Source: Nitrospira sp. (GTDB lineage Bacteria > Nitrospirota > Nitrospiria > Nitrospirales > Nitrospiraceae). From it: a DNA stretch of 64,000 bases. Position 1 is the first letter of the stretch, and each line of letters starts with the position of its first letter. The notes below the pieces were generated by a model. It saw only the letters and a list, made by a program, of their open reading frames with translations, was not told where the DNA came from and did not search any database. The stretch is from positions 1 through 64,000 of the forward strand of contig JAHFEW010000013.1 of the NCBI GenBank assembly GCA_023248215.1. The letters run 5' to 3'. Shown here one piece after another: positions 16,240 through 23,527 of this stretch. The translations under genes and the position numbers were made by a program.

Positions 16240-16713
16240 ATGGTTACCGTGTCGACCTCACGTATAGCAGTGATAGCCCTCATCATCCTCTCTGCAGGGT
16301 GCGCTTCTTTCAGCGGAAGCCGAGACCAATATTATGTTTGTTCCTATGACACCGTCTGGGACGCCACGTTCGAAATCATGAAGGGACAATCCGTCACTTC
16401 ATCCGACAAGGGGACGGGGTTGATCGAAACAGCTTGGATGGACGTCGCCCCGCTCACGGAACGCTCCTTCGGGATTTTCGCACGTGAAGGCTTTGGGAAT
16501 AGAGAACGCGCACGCATGAGCGTTTCCGTCAAACGAATGAATGATGTGGCCGCGGTGAGCGTATTGGAAACCCGGCAACGATGGCACTCGCAGGGCGGAG
16601 TTACTTCACAAGCCACCAAATGGTGGCCCATAGAACCATCGCAAGATATGACGAATGACGTCGTTGATCGGATCAACTCAAAGTTAAAGGAACAAGGATG
16701 TCTGCCCACATGA
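16240..16713 (+). CDS. Small lipoprotein of the porin/FMN-binding operon
   Basis: A 157-residue exported protein with a clear lipobox (LIILSAGC, Cys near residue 20). The mature part begins with YYVCSYDTVWDATFEIMKG and contains VTSSDKGTGLIETAW, a pattern seen in small periplasmic lipoproteins with a beta-alpha fold (DUF4136/BamC-like look), but I cannot name the family. Start ATG 16240 with GAAGGAG. Its stop overlaps an in-frame ATG of the FMN-binding gene. Confidence 0.7.
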   Translation: MVTVSTSRIAVIALIILSAGCASFSGSRDQYYVCSYDTVWDATFEIMKGQSVTSSDKGTGLIETAWMDVAPLTERSFGIFAREGFGNRERARMSVSVKRMNDVAAVSVLETRQRWHSQGGVTSQATKWWPIEPSQDMTNDVVDRINSKLKEQGCLPT

Positions 16714-17387
16714 TCGCTCGCCTGCTGGTCTTCTCACTAATGTTGCTGTTCTCACTATCCCCAGTCCTCGTCAGGGCCGAACGTGTTTGGGACAATGAAC
16801 TCAAACGCTATTTGACAGAACAAGAGATGACGATGGCCGAAGTCTTTCTGACCGAAGAGGACGCGGTAAAGCTGATGTTCCCGAAATCCGAACGTATCAG
16901 AAAGGAACTGTTAAGAGTCCCAATGGACAAAAAAGCCGTGATCGAGAGCCGTATCGGCTGGAAATTTCCTGAGGACTCTTTTGAGGTCTATATAGGCGAG
17001 ACCAGTGAGCACATCGACGGCTACGCCTTCGTGCAGAATACCATCGGCAAACACAAACCCATGACCTATATGGTCGGAGTTGACGCGCAGGGACTGGTGT
17101 CGAATGTGGAACTACTCGTTTTTCGAGAAGCGCGTGGGAGTGAGGTGCGAACCAAGCGTTTCAACGTACAATATGAAGGCAAATCGGTACTGGATCCGGT
17201 GCGCATCAATAAAGATATCATCAATATCAGCGGAGCTACTATGTCGGTCCGTTCAATGACCGCCGGGATTAAGCGGGTTCTGGTGCTCGTCGATGAATTC
17301 TACTTGAAACCGCTGGGCCAAGGCAGCGACACTATGACCGCCCAAAAATCCGAGAAGGGCTTCTTCAAATCTATTTTCGGGAACTGA
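16698..17387 (+). CDS. Exported FMN-binding domain protein (ApbE substrate)
   Basis: A 229-residue protein with a signal peptide (hydrophobic LLVFSLMLLFSLSPVLVRA) and a C-terminal FMN_bind domain of the NqrC/RnfG/NosR type. The motif ISGATMSV places the flavin-accepting Thr at about residue 181. The usual Asp three residues before the S/T-G-A-T is not conserved. It probably carries covalent FMN in the periplasm and passes electrons. ATG 16698 has AAGGA upstream; ATG 16710 overlaps the previous stop (ATGA) and would also give a complete signal peptide. Confidence 0.85.
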   Translation: MSAHMIARLLVFSLMLLFSLSPVLVRAERVWDNELKRYLTEQEMTMAEVFLTEEDAVKLMFPKSERIRKELLRVPMDKKAVIESRIGWKFPEDSFEVYIGETSEHIDGYAFVQNTIGKHKPMTYMVGVDAQGLVSNVELLVFREARGSEVRTKRFNVQYEGKSVLDPVRINKDIINISGATMSVRSMTAGIKRVLVLVDEFYLKPLGQGSDTMTAQKSEKGFFKSIFGN

Positions 17388-17399
17388 GCCCCACCAGAG

Positions 17400-17918
17400 A
17401 TGCGCAATTTCAACTCCCGTTTTCGGCTCCGCGACTCGGATCGCCATATCCGACTGGTGTACACTTTTTTCCTCTGCTTGATGCTGGCTGGCTTTACCTT
17501 TTCCTTCTTCTGGGCTCACAGCATGACGGGGTTGTCGCCACAAGGAATTGCCGATCACTACCGAGGTTCCAATGCGACATTTGGCGAACCGATGTCGTTC
17601 CGTGAACTTGCTGAGATTACACACTTTCATTTGTTTACGATGCCCGTTGTGTTCATTATCCTGGTGCATGTGCTCTATCTCACCAATACCAGCAACCGAC
17701 TAAAGGTGGTCACGACCTGGATCTCATTTGGCGGAGTCATCCTGGACTTGCTGTCCCCGTGGCTGATTAGTTATGTCTCTCCTATTTTTGTCTTAACCAT
17801 GCTCACGGGGGATACTTTCATGACGGTTGGCTTCTTGATCATGATGGCGATCCCTCTTTATGAGATGTGGGTACTGAAACAACCGTTGATGGCGGGAAAG
17901 CGCGCAGAACACGGGTGA
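17400..17918 (+). CDS. Four-helix membrane protein with conserved-looking His residues
   Basis: A 172-residue inner-membrane protein with four predicted helices (about 19-42, 72-93, 100-120 and 126-150). Helix 2 and its edge carry THFHLFTMPVVFIILVHVL, with three His spaced so that two lie on one face; together with His in WAHSM they could hold heme or metal. Family not recognised. Being last in the operon, directly after the FMN-binding protein, it is a candidate quinol- or heme-linked electron donor to that protein (inference). Confidence 0.65.
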   Translation: MRNFNSRFRLRDSDRHIRLVYTFFLCLMLAGFTFSFFWAHSMTGLSPQGIADHYRGSNATFGEPMSFRELAEITHFHLFTMPVVFIILVHVLYLTNTSNRLKVVTTWISFGGVILDLLSPWLISYVSPIFVLTMLTGDTFMTVGFLIMMAIPLYEMWVLKQPLMAGKRAEHG

Positions 17919-17969
17919 GCTAGCAGGTAGCCGAATTTCGACTTAGAGTGCGGCCAGAGGTTGTCAGCC

Positions 17970-18013
17970 CAGAGCCCGAGATCGTTCAACACGGTCTTGG
18001 GCTCTGTTTTTTT
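17970..18013 (+). terminator. Strong intrinsic terminator
   Basis: Arms CAGAGCCCGAGATCG and CGGTCTTGGGCTCTG (15 bp, two G-U type mismatches) followed by seven T (18007-18013). It closes the porin/FMN operon. The T-run directly touches the Shine-Dalgarno of the next gene. Confidence 0.85.
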
Positions 18014-18022
18014 GGAGGAACC

Positions 18023-18781
18023 ATGAACCCATCGATGGTGCCGATCAACTGCATGACGCGGCTCATCCAGGAAGTCACGCGGCAGCTTGCCGCGCTGAAT
18101 TCGCTGCAACTCCCTGATGGATCGTTGCAAGAGGTTCGCCTGCGTCAACTCCGACGCCTGGCACGGCGAATCGAAGCTTCGTTCCCGGAGCATTTCGGGC
18201 ACGGTGAGCGCACGGCGCACTATGCCCTCTTGCTTGCCCAGGCCATCGGTTTGACCCAAGGACAGCTGACCAATTTGCACTATGCGGCGCTGCTGCACGA
18301 CATCGGGCTTTTGACCATCCCCGGTGAACTCCTTGACGATGCGGCTCCCCTCACATTGGACGAGTATGCCCTCGTCCAGAGTCATCCCCGGGCAGGGGCA
18401 GCGCTGTTGAGTCCCTACAGCTTCCTCTCTGAGCCGGCCCGTCTGATTGCACACCACCATGAACGCTGGGATGGAGCAGGCTATCCATATGGCCTCCGGG
18501 GTAACTACATCCCTTTATCGGCCAGAATTCTCGCCATCGCGGATGTGTTCGACGCCATAGCCTCACGATCGGAATCATTCCACGCTGCACTGCGAACCAT
18601 TCGTGCATCATCGGGCTCGCAGTTCGACCCGAATCTCCTCGCAACGTTCTGTTTATTGTTCGACGATCAAGAGCACAGCCGCCAGTTCCCATTCGATCCC
18701 TCGATGGCAGCCGCCGTCGTTTCACCAAGGGCGACAATAGCCCCTCACAACGACACCTATGACCTGAGACCTCAGCAATAG
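18023..18781 (+). CDS. HD-GYP domain protein, probable cyclic-di-GMP phosphodiesterase
   Basis: A 252-residue protein consisting mainly of an HD-GYP domain. Visible motifs are HGERTAHYALLLAQ, LLHDIG, SHPRAGAALL, HHHERWDGAGYPYGL, IPLSARILAIADVFDAI. The Lys that normally follows HDIG is Leu here, so activity may be altered. No sensor domain or receiver is fused; the N-terminal 50 residues are helical. ATG 18023 follows GGAGG (18014-18018), which abuts the upstream terminator. Followed after seven bases by an AraC-type gene. Confidence 0.85.
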   Translation: MNPSMVPINCMTRLIQEVTRQLAALNSLQLPDGSLQEVRLRQLRRLARRIEASFPEHFGHGERTAHYALLLAQAIGLTQGQLTNLHYAALLHDIGLLTIPGELLDDAAPLTLDEYALVQSHPRAGAALLSPYSFLSEPARLIAHHHERWDGAGYPYGLRGNYIPLSARILAIADVFDAIASRSESFHAALRTIRASSGSQFDPNLLATFCLLFDDQEHSRQFPFDPSMAAAVVSPRATIAPHNDTYDLRPQQ

Positions 18782-18788
18782 CTCCTCT

Positions 18789-19343
18789 ATGAAGACCAAG
18801 CCGACGACCCCACTTATTTCCCTCGATCGTCTGGAAGTTCTTTCGTCCGAACTCCGACCGCACGCACCGCAATGGGCTGATCGTCTTGCCCAAGCCCGAT
18901 CGAAACAGGAATTGCTCAATCTCGTGTGCCATCTCTTCAACCTGTCTTATTTGGTGACACCTAGGAAGAGCCCGGCGCTCAAGACCGAGGCGCTATGCGC
19001 CCAAATCACACTCTATATCAGTAAAAATCTCCATCGGGGATTAACGCTCAAAGTGTTGGCGAACTTCCTCGGCTACTCGGAAAAGTATTGCTCCGACCTG
19101 TTTCACCGCATCATGGGCGAATCGTTTTCCGGCTATGTCAGACAACAAAAAGTCGAACGTGCCAGTTTCCTGCTGACCACGACTGGTCAAACGCTGGCAG
19201 AAATCGCGACGGCATTGGGGTTCAGCGATCAATTCGCCTTCAGCCATTTTTTCAAACGTGCCACCGGGCACACTCCCATAGGATTTCGAACTCAGCAGGG
19301 TCGCCGGTTACATCGACAACCCGTCCATTCTCCCCAGAGATAA
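18789..19343 (+). CDS. AraC-type HTH regulator
   Basis: A 184-residue DNA-binding protein. The C-terminal 100 residues are a double HTH of the AraC/XylS type: LTLKVLANFLGYSEKYCSDL, then FSGYVRQQKVERASFLL, then TLAEIATALGFSDQFAFSHF followed by FKRATGHTPIGFR. The N-terminal 75 residues are not a recognised ligand domain. It is seven bases after the HD-GYP gene and probably co-transcribed. Target genes are unknown; the iron genes on both sides are candidates. Confidence 0.85.
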   Translation: MKTKPTTPLISLDRLEVLSSELRPHAPQWADRLAQARSKQELLNLVCHLFNLSYLVTPRKSPALKTEALCAQITLYISKNLHRGLTLKVLANFLGYSEKYCSDLFHRIMGESFSGYVRQQKVERASFLLTTTGQTLAEIATALGFSDQFAFSHFFKRATGHTPIGFRTQQGRRLHRQPVHSPQR

Positions 19344-19575
19344 CTGGAGGCTCCAGACTCCCCATACGCGAGAGGGACCTGTTTTGTTCTCCCCCCCCCG
19401 CCTCACGCCGGGTGCCTACAATTAGCCCCTTTGGCAATACATAGAACGCTCGGAGACCTACAAAATCTCCAACTCGAAGAACTAACCGTGACCGATGAGA
19501 CGCTGGCTCCTGACGCTCTTTTCCTAGAATGGTGAGCGAGGGGCCCAATGGGCCATCCCGATCAATGGAAGGCAT
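19252..19575 (-). CDS. Doubtful ORF, possible fragment interrupted at a G9 tract
   Basis: A 107-codon frame starting MPSIDRDGPLGPSLTIL behind AGGAGGTCACC. The first 60 residues (LVLRVGDFVGLRAFYVLPKG) look protein-like and faintly recall the start of an FHA domain. After the G9 tract (19391-19399) the sequence loses protein character, and it runs antisense into the AraC gene. Likely a decayed fragment or a short gene; none of the three frames after the tract stays open for long. Confidence 0.25.
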   Translation of the reverse strand: MPSIDRDGPLGPSLTILGKERQEPASHRSRLVLRVGDFVGLRAFYVLPKGLIVGTRREAGGGEQNRSLSRMGSLEPPVISGENGRVVDVTGDPAEFEILWECARWHV

Positions 19576-19855
19576 CGGTGACCTCCTGGAAGGGGAATGA
19601 CTTGGCTATGGTTGAATCAACGTGTGCGCCCGGGCGTGACCCCTACAACATGACAGGGTAACAGCAAAGTGAGCGATTACTTAGGGAGGACCACAGGAGA
19701 GAGTATGCGTAATTTCAACCGAATCGTAACCTCACCTCGCGCACAGTGGTGAGGGAGAGAACGCCAGGCCCGATGGAAAGTTGAAGCTGGCCGGCGCCCC
19801 CGATACGAGCGAGGCGGCCGGCCTTGGTACAGATCGGTCGATCAAGACTCGCCGG
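19344..19855. other. Long intergenic region with a C9 tract
   Basis: No solid gene. It contains a nine-base C run (19391-19399), a possible minus-strand ORF with a strong Shine-Dalgarno (see separate entry), a 15-codon ORF at 19705-19752 preceded by AGGAGAGAG (not believed), and a GC-rich hairpin (19789-19823) downstream of the bacterioferritin genes that has no U-run. Confidence 0.5.
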
Positions 19856-20320
19856 TTAAATGTGCTCTGCCAGATACACCGCTAATCCCACCTGATCAAT
19901 GGTCCGCAGCTGCGTCTCGAACCAATCGATATGCTCTTCAGTATCGATGATCATGTGTTCAAGCAAGTGCCGCGTCGTAAAATCACCCACCTTGGAACAG
20001 TGGGTGATACCCTTTCGGAGCAGCTCCGCATCGTCACGCTCAAATTCAAGATCCGCCTTGAAGAGATCCGCGACCGTACGCCCCACTCCGACCTGATCGA
20101 GATGCTCGACATCCGGGGTGCCCTCCAGATAGAGAAGGTGATTGATCAGACCTGAGGAATGGCCGACCTCCTCATTGGCCAGATGGCTAAAATGCTCATG
20201 GAGCCGCGCATAACCCCAATTCTTGCACATGGCCGCATGGAGCAGGTATTGATGAACAGCCGTCAACTCCGCCTTCAATACCTGATTCAAAACCTCAAGG
20301 ACCCCTTCTTTTGCTTTCAT
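19856..20320 (-). CDS. bfr: Bacterioferritin, ferroxidase-type subunit
   Basis: A 154-residue four-helix ferritin that stores iron. Aligned without gaps to E. coli Bfr, it keeps Glu18, Glu51, His54, Glu94 and His130 of the di-iron ferroxidase centre (position 127 is Thr, with Glu128 next to it), but position 52, the heme-ligating Met, is Val. It therefore looks like the catalytic partner of a heteropolymer. The gene starts nine bases after the stop of the second bfr gene on the same strand, so both are one transcript. Confidence 0.93.
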   Translation of the reverse strand: MKAKEGVLEVLNQVLKAELTAVHQYLLHAAMCKNWGYARLHEHFSHLANEEVGHSSGLINHLLYLEGTPDVEHLDQVGVGRTVADLFKADLEFERDDAELLRKGITHCSKVGDFTTRHLLEHMIIDTEEHIDWFETQLRTIDQVGLAVYLAEHI

Positions 20321-20328
20321 AATCCTGT

Positions 20329-20805
20329 TCAGCTTTCTTTCTTGATCTGCTCAGCGAGGTACATTTCAAGACCTACCTGTTTAATCGTCTCCATCTGCGT
20401 CTCAATCCAATCGATGTGCTGATCGACGTCTTTGACCATATCTTCAAACATATGACGGGTCGTGAAGTCGCCGACCTTTGCACAGTGCACGACCCCCTCA
20501 CTCAAGAGGCTCAGCATCTCCTGCTCAGCCTTCAGGTCCGCCTTGAACTGTTCAGGCACGGTTTCTCCAACGTGCACCGTATTCATACGCTGCAAGTTGG
20601 GCACACCTTCCAAATACAGGATATGCTCGATCAATTCCTCAGCATCCTTCATTTCATCGAATGAACGCTGCCTGACATGATGATGCAAACGGTCATAGCC
20701 CCAATTCGAACACATCTTGGCATGCACAAAATATTGGTTAATGGCGGTCAGATCCGCCGTGAGAATTTTATTAAGGACTTCAATCACACCCTGTTTCGCT
20801 TTCAT
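20329..20805 (-). CDS. bfr: Bacterioferritin, heme-binding-type subunit
   Basis: A 158-residue bacterioferritin paralogue. It keeps the heme ligand Met52 (SFDEMKDAEE) but the ferroxidase site is eroded: Glu18 is Asp, His54 is Asp, position 127 is Val; Glu51, Glu94 and His130 remain. This is the complement of its neighbour, as in two-subunit bacterioferritins. ATG 20805 follows GGAAGGAGGG; an in-frame ATG further upstream (20829) is less likely. First gene of the bfr pair. Confidence 0.93.
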   Translation of the reverse strand: MKAKQGVIEVLNKILTADLTAINQYFVHAKMCSNWGYDRLHHHVRQRSFDEMKDAEELIEHILYLEGVPNLQRMNTVHVGETVPEQFKADLKAEQEMLSLLSEGVVHCAKVGDFTTRHMFEDMVKDVDQHIDWIETQMETIKQVGLEMYLAEQIKKES

Positions 20806-20891
20806 CGCTCCCTCCTTCCGACAGAACAATTATCGCATCGCGAGCGACCTCCTCGATGGCTCGCTGCAGTGAGACGTAAACCCACATTCTA

Positions 20892-20921
20892 TGTGTATGA
20901 AGAACCCTGGGTCATTGTCAA
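20892..20921 (-). promoter_or_regulatory. Putative promoter of the bacterioferritin pair
   Basis: On the minus strand TTGACA (20916-20921) and TACACA (20892-20897), spacer 18, about 87 bases before the first bfr ATG. Confidence 0.45.
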
Positions 20922-20940
20922 GCTAAAAGATACGTATATT

Positions 20941-20955
20941 TGACTACCATTCTCA
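20941..20955. promoter_or_regulatory. Weak Fur-box-like site upstream of the bfr promoter
   Basis: Minus-strand TGAGAATGGTAGTCA matches the 7-1-7 Fur consensus at about 10 of 14 positions and shares its first half with the site at 14351-14365. It lies upstream of the -35, a position that would suit activation rather than repression. Confidence 0.3.
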
Positions 20956-21108
20956 ACTTCGCTGAAAACGGATCTCATTGTCGATTAATTCCGGATATCC
21001 GGCCTGCTGAAGCAACAATAGATAGAGAATCTTTGCCGGGGCAAGACGAACGGGCGAGATCTGCGTGGTGGCAACTATAGATGGACGAAAATTAGCAGTG
21101 CGGACAGA
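20956..21108. other. Non-coding gap between topA and the bfr promoter
   Basis: Together with the bfr promoter segment this makes about 300 bases without a gene. No terminator for topA was recognised. Confidence 0.4.
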
Positions 21109-23445
21109 TCAACCGGCGTCGCGATAGCCGCACTCTTCGTCACGGCATTGCACGGAACGTCCGGCTTGTTTACTGACTTTCTCGACCAGGAATGGGGCCT
21201 GGCAGGTGGGGCAGGGTTTGTTGATGGGCCGATCCCATAGAGCATATTCACATTGCGGATAGCGGCTGCAGGAGTAGAAATTCCGCCCTTTTTTCGTGCG
21301 CTTCTGAACCAGATCTCCACCGCACCCAGCTTGGGGGCACTTCACCCCCAAGGCGATCGGTTTGGTCGTCTTGCAGTCTGGATAGGCGGAACAGGCCAGG
21401 AACTTGCCGAAGCGTCCCGTTTTCACAACCATGGGGCTCGAGCATTTCTCACACTTCTCGTCCGTCGTCTCTTCCAATTTAGGAACAATCTTGATCGTCC
21501 CATCCGACAACTTTTCAAAGTTTTGCGTATTTTTGCAGGGAGGATCGTCCTTATAACCGGGACAAGCCAGGAACTTGCCATTCCGCCCCCACTTAATCTC
21601 CAACATGCGGCCGCATTTTTCACAGGGAAGGTTCGTAGGTGGCTCGACGATATCCTTCGGTCCAGGGATACTCTGAGCCAACTCCAGGTCTTTCACAAAG
21701 GGGGTATAAAACTCCCGGACAGCCGCGACCCATGGCTTCGTACCCTCTTCCACCTCATCAAGCTGTTCTTCCATATGGGAGGTAAATTCGGTATCCAGGA
21801 GATCCGGGAATCCCTTCAGCAGAAACTCGTTGACCGTCCGCCCCGTTTCCGTGGGAAGGAATCGTCCCTCAACCTTCTCGACGTATTTACGATCTTGAAT
21901 CGTGGATATGATCGACGCGTATGTGGAAGGGCGTCCAATGCCTTTTTCTTCCAACTCCCGAATCAGCAGCGCTTCATTGTAGCGTGGAGGCGGCTGAGTG
22001 AAATGCTGTTTCGAGATAAATCCGGGCAAGGTCTGGCCTTCCTGGACCACGAGACGCAACCCTTCGCCTTCTCTGAGCGCGGGAAGCTGGCGGTCCGATT
22101 CGTCATCAGCCTGCTGCTCACTCTTGGGCTTCTGCGACGGCAGTTCTTTGTCCGTTCCCTCCAAATATACCGCCGTATGGCCGGCGAACTTGACCACAGT
22201 GCCCGTCGTACGAAACACGTATCGATCGTGCGTTCCCACTGGAGCCGAGTCCACACGTGTCACATCCAGAATCGCCGGCACCATTTGTGAGGCGATGAAT
22301 CGATTCCAGATCAATTTGTACAGCTGATATTGATCCTGCTCGAGATATTGCCGGATCGTCTCCGGATCTCGACCAGCCGAGGTCGGCCGAATGGCTTCAT
22401 GCGCTTCTTGCGCGGCTTTTTGCGTTTTGTAGACGTTGGGCATGGCGGGCAGATACTCCACGCCAAAGCGCTCCCGGATCACCACCCTGGCATCTTCCAT
22501 CGCCTCTTGCGAAATGCGCGGGGAGTCCGTCCTCATATACGTAATAAGACCCGTGGCACCTTCCGATCCGATCTCGATCCCTTCGTACAGCTGCTGGGCA
22601 AGGGTCATGGTCTTTTTCGGCGTAAAATGCAGTTTTCTGGCAGCCTCCTGCTGAAGCCGGCTGGTGATGAACGGTGCGACGGGATTCCGCTTCTTCTCTT
22701 TGCGCTCAATCGATTGGACAACGAAGGGCTTGCCTTGTACGGCATTGAGAATCTGCTGTGCCTGCTCACCCGTTCCGATATCAGCATCCTGTCCGTTGAC
22801 GGAATGCAACTTCGCTTCAAAGGCCGGCGGATTGTCTCCGACCAACAGGGCCACGATCGACCAGTATTCTTCCGCCCGGAACGCTTCCCGTTCTTTTTCC
22901 CGATCGCAAATCAACCGCACCGCCACGGATTGGACACGGCCCATGCTGAGACCACGCCGTACCTTTTTCCACAGCAGCTGACTGCCTTGATACCCGACGA
23001 TGCGATCGAGCACACGCCGCGCCTGTTGAGCCTGCACGAGCTTCAGGTCGATTTCACCGGGGGACTTCAGCGCGCGCTTGATCGCAGATTCCGTAATCTC
23101 ATTGAAGAGCACACGAAAGATTTTGCTGCCCTTCTTCTTTCCTTTGCCATGCAGTTCCTGTGCGATATGCCAGGCAATCGCCTCGCCTTCGCGGTCAGGG
23201 TCCGGCGCCAAGAAGACCGTATCGACTTCTTGCGCCTTCTTCTTGATGTCTGCGAGCACCTTTGATTTCCCCTTGATCGTCACGTACTGCGGCTCAAAAT
23301 CGTGCTCGAGATCAACGCCCAACTTGCTGGTCGGTAAGTCTTTGACGTGTCCGACGGACGCCATGACAGAGTAGCCACGGCCGAGATACTTGGTGATCGT
23401 TCGCGCCTTGGTGGGGGACTCAACGATGATCAGAGATTTAGCCAT
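21109..23445 (-). CDS. topA: DNA topoisomerase I
   Basis: Type IA topoisomerase that relaxes negative supercoils, 778 residues. N-terminal TOPRIM domain (about 3-115; LAPDPDREGEAIAWH), then the strand-passage domains with catalytic Tyr303 in GLITYMRTDSPR. The C-terminal third carries three C4 zinc ribbons (CEKCGRMLEI..., CEKCSSPMVV..., CPQAGCGGDL...) and a further degenerate one ending CRDEECGYRDAG. Cytoplasmic, essential in most bacteria. Upstream of it on the same strand is dprA, a common neighbour order. Confidence 0.97.
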   Translation of the reverse strand: MAKSLIIVESPTKARTITKYLGRGYSVMASVGHVKDLPTSKLGVDLEHDFEPQYVTIKGKSKVLADIKKKAQEVDTVFLAPDPDREGEAIAWHIAQELHGKGKKKGSKIFRVLFNEITESAIKRALKSPGEIDLKLVQAQQARRVLDRIVGYQGSQLLWKKVRRGLSMGRVQSVAVRLICDREKEREAFRAEEYWSIVALLVGDNPPAFEAKLHSVNGQDADIGTGEQAQQILNAVQGKPFVVQSIERKEKKRNPVAPFITSRLQQEAARKLHFTPKKTMTLAQQLYEGIEIGSEGATGLITYMRTDSPRISQEAMEDARVVIRERFGVEYLPAMPNVYKTQKAAQEAHEAIRPTSAGRDPETIRQYLEQDQYQLYKLIWNRFIASQMVPAILDVTRVDSAPVGTHDRYVFRTTGTVVKFAGHTAVYLEGTDKELPSQKPKSEQQADDESDRQLPALREGEGLRLVVQEGQTLPGFISKQHFTQPPPRYNEALLIRELEEKGIGRPSTYASIISTIQDRKYVEKVEGRFLPTETGRTVNEFLLKGFPDLLDTEFTSHMEEQLDEVEEGTKPWVAAVREFYTPFVKDLELAQSIPGPKDIVEPPTNLPCEKCGRMLEIKWGRNGKFLACPGYKDDPPCKNTQNFEKLSDGTIKIVPKLEETTDEKCEKCSSPMVVKTGRFGKFLACSAYPDCKTTKPIALGVKCPQAGCGGDLVQKRTKKGRNFYSCSRYPQCEYALWDRPINKPCPTCQAPFLVEKVSKQAGRSVQCRDEECGYRDAG

Positions 23446-23527
23446 GGGGTTCCATGTTCATCAACACCTGCCTGCACCCTATCATACCCACTATAACAAA
23501 TATCGAGCGCCTGTCAGCCCTAATCTC

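Noticed and set aside
19705-19752. 15-codon ORF with a Shine-Dalgarno-like AGGAGAGAG, starting MRNFN like the four-helix membrane protein
   Set aside because: Too short to support; the five shared residues can occur by chance.
22330-23265. 311-codon plus-strand frame inside topA
   Set aside because: Mirror frame of topA; no family pattern.
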